Program-made: the position numbers and the translations under genes
In this document: in pieces, positions 59,985 to 64,000 of the stretch
Layout of the letters: every line of letters begins with the position of its first letter
Position numbering within the stretch: position 1 is the stretch's first letter
The notes under the pieces: model-generated
Seen by the model: only the letters and a program-made list of their open reading frames with translations
The model's database searches: none
What the model was told of the DNA's origin: nothing
Source of the DNA: Pseudomonas sp. Fl4BN1
GTDB lineage: Bacteria > Pseudomonadota > Gammaproteobacteria > Pseudomonadales > Pseudomonadaceae
Length of the DNA stretch: 64,000 nucleotides
Reading direction: 5' to 3'
NCBI RefSeq assembly: GCF_009908285.1
Contig: NZ_JAAARM010000026.1
Coordinates: 34,599 to 98,598 of the forward strand

Positions 59985-60599
59985 TCAGCGTTGGGCGAAG
60001 GCCAGGTTCAGGCCCAATCCCGCGAAGCTTGCGGCAAAGCTGCGGCGCAACCAGTTCTGCACCTTGGGCGACTCGATCACCGCAGTGCGGAACAGGTCGG
60101 CCAGCAGGCCGTAGAGCACGAACACGAAGAAGGTCATGGCCATGAATACGCCGCTGAGCAGGAGCATCTGCGGGATCGGGTCGCTGCCGTCATGGGCGAT
60201 GAACTGTGGCAGGAAGGCCAGGAAGAAGATCGTCAGCTTGGGGTTGAGAATGTTCAGCAGGCAGGCCTTGAGCATCAGCGCGCCGGCGCCGTGGCTGACC
60301 GCGTTGCTGTCGACGGCGAAGGCCGAGCGGTCGCGCCAGGTGGCGTAGGCCAGGTACAGCAGGTAGGCGACCCCGGCGAACTTCAGGCCCTGGAACGCCA
60401 CCGCACTGGTGTGCAGGATCGCCGACAGGCCAAGGATCGAGGCCAGCAGGTGCGGGACAATCCCCGCGGTACAGCCGATGGCGGTGAACAGGCTGGCGCG
60501 TTTGCCGGCCACCAGGGCGGTGGAAATGGTCAGGATCACGCCGCTGCCGGGAATCAGTACGACGATCAGGCTGGTGATCAGAAAGTCCAGGGTCAACAT
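59985..60599 (-). CDS. LysE-family amino-acid/metabolite exporter
   Basis: A 204-residue LysE/RhtB-type protein with six membrane segments and the N-terminal motif LIPGSGVILTISTALVAGKR (family GPxxxxxxxxxxxxGxxxG). ATG 60599 gives the normal family length; an upstream start would add 28 residues with no membrane character. It lies 63 bp upstream of the FAD monooxygenase on the same strand, so the two may be co-transcribed, with the exporter removing substrate or product. Confidence 0.88.
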   Translation of the reverse strand: MLTLDFLITSLIVVLIPGSGVILTISTALVAGKRASLFTAIGCTAGIVPHLLASILGLSAILHTSAVAFQGLKFAGVAYLLYLAYATWRDRSAFAVDSNAVSHGAGALMLKACLLNILNPKLTIFFLAFLPQFIAHDGSDPIPQMLLLSGVFMAMTFFVFVLYGLLADLFRTAVIESPKVQNWLRRSFAASFAGLGLNLAFAQR

Positions 60600-60957
60600 C
60601 CGGGCATCACTCCATTGCGGGGGTAGCGTCGAGCCTGATCCAGGTCTGGACGCCTCACCAAGGTCGGGGTCACCAAAGTACACCCTGATGCGCCCGTGGA
60701 ATAGTTGGATTCTAGCCCGGCTTCAAGAAAGGCCCAGCCACACCGATCCTGGCGTGCTCAAGAGCCGGTAGTCGCTACCCGGGCTGTTGATTCCCGGTCT
60801 TGTTGCCAGGCCGCCATCGGCCTTGAGGTCGCCGTATTGGTCCGGCCGCTCGCAGCTGCCGCCGCAACGGAACAGCGTCGCCAATCTCCGGTCGAAACCT
60901 GAGTGTCGATGCTTTACTGCTACCGGTCTTGCTCCCCCCACCATCTTGCGGAGAATC
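60600..60957. other. 358-bp intergenic region between divergent LysE and DUF1615 genes
   Basis: No gene or strong repeat is visible. It must contain two divergent promoters. GATGCTTTACTGCTACCGGT near 60908 and GGAATAGTTGGATTCTAG near 60702 are possible promoter pieces, but none is convincing. Confidence 0.45.
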
Positions 60958-62061
60958 ATGATTTCCTGCCGTCTTATCATCAGTCTCTCGAGCCTGTTGC
61001 TGCTGGCCGGTTGCGCCAGCCAGCAGGGCAGCCAGCCACCGGCGCTGAGTCCGGACCAGGCCCAGGCGCGAATCCTGCGTCTGCTGCCCTCCCAGGTGGC
61101 CGACCGCCAGGGCTGGGCCCGGGATATCCAGGTGGCGTTCAGCGCCCAGGGGCTTGCGCCGAGCCCGAGCAATCTGTGCGCGGTGCTGGCGGTGGCCGAG
61201 CAGGAGTCGAGCTTCCAGGTCGACCCGGTGGTGCCGGGGCTGGGACGCATCGCCCGTGAGGAAATCGACCGTCGAGCGGCCAAGGTGCATGTGCCGGCGC
61301 TGCTGGTGAGTGCCGCCTTGCAGGTACATGCCAGCGATGGCCAGTCCTACAGCCAGCGTCTGGCCAAGGCCCGCACCGAGAAGGAGTTGAGTGCGATCTT
61401 CGACGACTTCATCGGCCGGGTGCCGATGGGCCAGACCCTGTTCGGCGGCTTCAATCCGGTGCACACCGGTGGGCCGATGCAGGTCAGCATCGCGTTTGCC
61501 GAGAAGCACGCCGGGGATTATCCGTACCCGGTCCAGGGCTCGATCCGCCATGAAGTCTTCAGCCGCCGTGGCGGGATGTATTTCGGCATTGCCCATTTGC
61601 TCGGCTACCCGGTGAGCTACCCGCAACCGCTGTATCGCTTCGCCGATTTCAACGCCGGCTGGTACGCCAGCCGCAATGCGGCGTTCCAGAGTGCCGTGAG
61701 CCGGGTCAGCGGGATCAAGCTGGCACTGGATGGCGACCTGATCCGCTACGACTCGATCCTGCCCGGCAGCACCGAGCTGGCGGTGCGCACCCTGGGCAAG
61801 CAGATGGGCCTGCGCAACCCGAGCATTCGCGAGCAACTGGAGAAGGGCGACAGCCCTGAATTCGAAAACACGGACCTGTACCGGCAGGTGTTCGCCCTGG
61901 CCGACCGGGCGGCGGGCAAATCCGTACCACGCGAGCAATTGCCCGGCATCGAACTCAAGAGCCCGAAGATCACCCGCCAATTGACCACGGCCTGGTTCGC
62001 CAAGCGGGTGGACGAGCGCTATCAGCGCTGCATGGCACGTAATCCGGGCACGCAGCCCTGA
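60958..62061 (+). CDS. DUF1615-family lipoprotein
   Basis: A 367-residue lipoprotein precursor with lipobox LLLLAGCAS (Cys18). The DUF1615 domain includes NLCAVLAVAEQESSFQVDP, which resembles a lytic-transglycosylase-like Glu region. It also has FGGFNPVHTGGPMQVSIAF and YRFADFNAGWYASRNAAFQ. A peptidoglycan-related role is plausible from the AEQESSF motif but unproven. The ATG at 60958 has GCGGAG just upstream. Confidence 0.85.
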   Translation: MISCRLIISLSSLLLLAGCASQQGSQPPALSPDQAQARILRLLPSQVADRQGWARDIQVAFSAQGLAPSPSNLCAVLAVAEQESSFQVDPVVPGLGRIAREEIDRRAAKVHVPALLVSAALQVHASDGQSYSQRLAKARTEKELSAIFDDFIGRVPMGQTLFGGFNPVHTGGPMQVSIAFAEKHAGDYPYPVQGSIRHEVFSRRGGMYFGIAHLLGYPVSYPQPLYRFADFNAGWYASRNAAFQSAVSRVSGIKLALDGDLIRYDSILPGSTELAVRTLGKQMGLRNPSIREQLEKGDSPEFENTDLYRQVFALADRAAGKSVPREQLPGIELKSPKITRQLTTAWFAKRVDERYQRCMARNPGTQP

Positions 62062-62160
62062 AACAGCGATGGAGCATCATCCCTGCCGAGCATCGCTACG
62101 ACAGGTGGGGTGGGGGCGGTGTTGGCCTGCCCCAGAGTGTCGTTCTGACGCAGGGTGGTT

Positions 62161-62188
62161 AAATTGATTTCCAAATGGAAATCAATTT
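62161..62188. promoter_or_regulatory. Perfect MarR-type operator palindrome
   Basis: AAATTGATTTCC and GGAAATCAATTT form a perfect inverted repeat with 12-bp arms and a 4-bp centre (AAAT). It lies 71 bp upstream of the MarR gene and is the obvious site for autorepression of the MarR-UvrA-like operon. Confidence 0.8.
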
Positions 62189-62259
62189 GCTAGTTTTTTA
62201 CCTGAATACGTGGAATCTGCTTTCCATCATGCAGCCATATTCAGGGAGATCGTTCTGCC

Positions 62260-62727
62260 ATGACTGCCCCGACACCCCTCGATGAACCGGGTCCGCTGGA
62301 AAACGCCTTGTCCAGATTGCAATGCGTTCTGGTGGCCCGACGCGCACGCTACACCCCTGAAGCGGTGAGCTGGAGCCAGTACGACATTCTCGAACTGCTG
62401 CGCCTGCAAGGGCGCATGACACCGTCGCAGTTGGGCGAGCGCCTGGGCGTGGCCCGCACTGGGGTCTCCAAAGCCTTGCGGGTCCTTAAAGACCTGGGGC
62501 TGGTGACCCAGGCACAGGGGGGAGGCGATCGTCGTGAACAGCTGACGCTGTTGACCGATTCGGGCCGGGATTTCCTGGCGCGTGCCGCCAGCGGTCGACA
62601 CGATGCCGCGCAGCGCGTCCTGGCGGCACTGACCCAAGGCGAACAGGCGATTTTCACCGAGTTGTGCGAGAAGGCTTGCAGCGCGCTTGAAACCCAGGGC
62701 GAGCAGGGCCAGGCGGTCCGGCCATGA
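62260..62727 (+). CDS. MarR-family transcriptional regulator
   Basis: A 155-residue MarR protein with winged HTH: WSQYDILELLRLQGRMTPSQ, LGERLGVARTGVSKALRVLKDLG and wing LVTQAQGGGDRREQLTLL. It overlaps the UvrA-like gene by 4 bp (ATGA), and a perfect palindrome lies upstream. It probably represses the operon until a toxic ligand binds. Confidence 0.9.
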   Translation: MTAPTPLDEPGPLENALSRLQCVLVARRARYTPEAVSWSQYDILELLRLQGRMTPSQLGERLGVARTGVSKALRVLKDLGLVTQAQGGGDRREQLTLLTDSGRDFLARAASGRHDAAQRVLAALTQGEQAIFTELCEKACSALETQGEQGQAVRP

Positions 62728-63963
62728 GCCGGAACAACGCGGGTTACCGGGATATGGAGATTGTCGGTGCGCGGGAAAACAACCTGCAAGGTGTCAGCTT
62801 GCGCATTCCCAAGCAGTGCATTGTGGTGTTTACCGGGGTCTCAGGTTCGGGCAAATCATCCCTGCTGTTTGACACCCTGGCCGCCGAGTCGCAGCGCCAG
62901 CTCAACGAAAGCCACAGCGCCTTCGTCCGCCATCGACTGCCGCATTACGGCCGTCCGCAGGCCGATGCGTTGCGCAACCTGCCGGCCTCCATCGTGGTCG
63001 ACCAGAAGCCGCTGGGCGGCAATGCGCGTTCGACGGTGGGCACGGTCACCGACATCCAGCCCTTGCTGCGGCTGTTGTTTGCCCGGGCGGGCCAGCCCTT
63101 CGTCGGTTATGCCAATGTCTTCTCGTTCAATCATCCGCAAGGCATGTGCCCGACCTGCCAGGGCTTGGGCAGGGTCGACCGCTTCGACTTTGAGCAGTTG
63201 TTCGATCGCCGCAAGTCGTTGAATCAGGGGGCTATCGATTTTCCGACCTTTGCCCCCGGCACCTACCGCTGGAAACGCTATGCCTTGTCCGGCCTTTTCG
63301 ATTGCGACCAGCCGCTGATGGAGTACAGCGACGAGCAATGGCAAACCTTGCTCTACGCCGACGATCTGGCGCTCGGCAGCCCATTGCCCGGGTGGCCGGA
63401 GACTGCGCGATTTCAGGGGGTGGTACCGCGGTTTCGCCGGGCCTACCTGGATCGTGAGCCCAGTCGCTTGACCCGGGTCGAACGAGAAGGGCTGGCGCGG
63501 GTGATGTCCCGGCAAGCCTGCCCGGACTGCCGGGGTGCCCGGCTGAATCCGACAATCCTGTCGTGCCGGATCGACGGTCGGTCGATTGCCGATTGCAGTG
63601 CGATGGAGGTCTGCGACTTGCTGTCATTCATTCTCGGCATTCGCCTCGCGCCCGTTGCCACGGTGGTGCTGGCCATCGTCGAGCGTCTGCAGCAGATGGC
63701 GGCCATCGGCCTGGATTACCTCAGCCTGGCGCGTGAAACCGCGAGCCTGTCAGGCGGTGAGTCGCAACGGGTGAAGATGGTGCGTCACCTGGGCAGCAGC
63801 CTGACCGACATGGCCTACATCTTCGATGAGCCCAGCGTAGGCTTGCATCCGCGCGATGTTCATCAACTCAACACGCTGTTGCGCGGCTTGCGTGACAAGG
63901 GCAATACGGTGCTGGTGGTCGAGCATGACCCCGATGTGATTGCGATTGCCGATCATGTGGTGG
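62724..63963 (+). CDS. UvrA-like ABC ATPase (partial, cut by contig end)
   Basis: About 413 residues are present. The first UvrA-type NBD has Walker A VVFTGVSGSGKSSLLFDTL, zinc-type pairs CPTCQGLGR and CPDCRGARL, signature LSGGESQRVKM and Walker B YIFDEPSVGLHP. The signature follows Walker A by only ~310 residues, so the UvrB-binding insertion is missing. This is the UvrA2/DrrC-like class, linked to drug tolerance rather than canonical repair. The second NBD is beyond the end. True sequence stops near 63963, where adapter begins. Confidence 0.88.
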
Positions 63964-64000
63964 CTGTGTCTTATACACATCTGACGCTTCCGACGAACGC
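63964..64000. other. Nextera/Tn5 mosaic-end adapter (sequencing artefact)
   Basis: From 63964 the sequence matches the Nextera transposase adapter, including CTTATACACATCTGACGCT, with two substitutions (near bases 5 and 26 of the adapter). In frame it yields the peptide SYTHLTLPT, a known adapter-derived artefact. UvrA homologues continue differently after DHVV. These bases are not genomic. Confidence 0.95.

Noticed and set aside
58530..60626. 698-residue plus-strand open frame
   Set aside because: It is antisense to the FAD monooxygenase and LysE genes, which carry all family motifs.
1..64000. tRNA, rRNA, insertion sequences or prophage genes
   Set aside because: None could be recognised by eye on either strand; no transposase, integrase or phage structural family was seen.

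Overview
The window looks like a contig end from a fluorescent Pseudomonas (P. fluorescens group). The evidence is the high GC content, REP/REPIN repeats of the 'CTTCGCCGGCAAGCCGG' type, a full glcCDEFG locus, a BmtA-type metallothionein, selD-mnmH, and family content typical of the genus. I see no rRNA, tRNA, CRISPR, insertion sequence or prophage. The last ~37 bases are not genomic: they match the Nextera/Tn5 mosaic-end sequencing adapter, so the final gene is cut by the assembly.

Layout. (1) 1-10114: a catabolic block on the minus strand. It holds a TMADH-like flavoenzyme, a DddP-like M24 metalloenzyme, a four-gene polar amino-acid-type ABC importer, an RpiR regulator, an isochorismatase-family hydrolase and a glutamine-synthetase-like ligase (cut by the left edge). 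A TetR-type regulator is divergent. (2) 10127-17540: a LysR/DUF4865 pair, a degenerate-GGDEF/EAL membrane protein, a cobalamin riboswitch in front of what looks like a CbtA remnant, a histidine phosphatase with cobF, and an FtrA-like regulator with a rhodanese. (3) 17906-22571: an AotJ-like binding protein and an AotO-like desuccinylase, plus small exported proteins. (4) 22789-26412: an AraC regulator, an EamA exporter and a cobalamin-binding radical SAM enzyme, which together form a compact cluster of unknown product. (5) 26517-33000: membrane proteins, a chalcone-isomerase-like protein with DUF3833, a DCC protein, an Nramp transporter, and a LysR with two YdcZ-type half transporters. (6) 32974-38187: the glycolate oxidase operon glcDEFG with divergent glcC and two perfect operator-like palindromes. 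(7) 38341-41170: metallothionein, AraC, XapX and a quinone-oxidoreductase-like protein. (8) 41200-41990: a tandem array of nine REP-containing units of ~94 bp. (9) 41993-46869: nucleoside permease and Tsx channel, an NTF2-like protein, and selD-mnmH. (10) 46922-49447: a DUF6124 gene with a structured leader, a HicAB module and a YraQ-type permease. (11) 49570-62061: histidine phosphatase, GST, PhzF-like protein, a zinc-type hemB, an iron-responsive FecI/FecR/TonB-receptor system, an FAD monooxygenase, a LysE exporter and a DUF1615 lipoprotein. (12) 62161-63963: a MarR regulator with a perfect palindromic operator and a UvrA-like ATPase.

The strongest leads for something undescribed are the radical SAM/EamA/AraC cluster, the DddP-like catabolic cluster, the structured element ahead of the DUF6124 gene, and the intact B12 riboswitch that now controls a short remnant. 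All functional statements rest on reading the translated sequences by eye; no database search was run.
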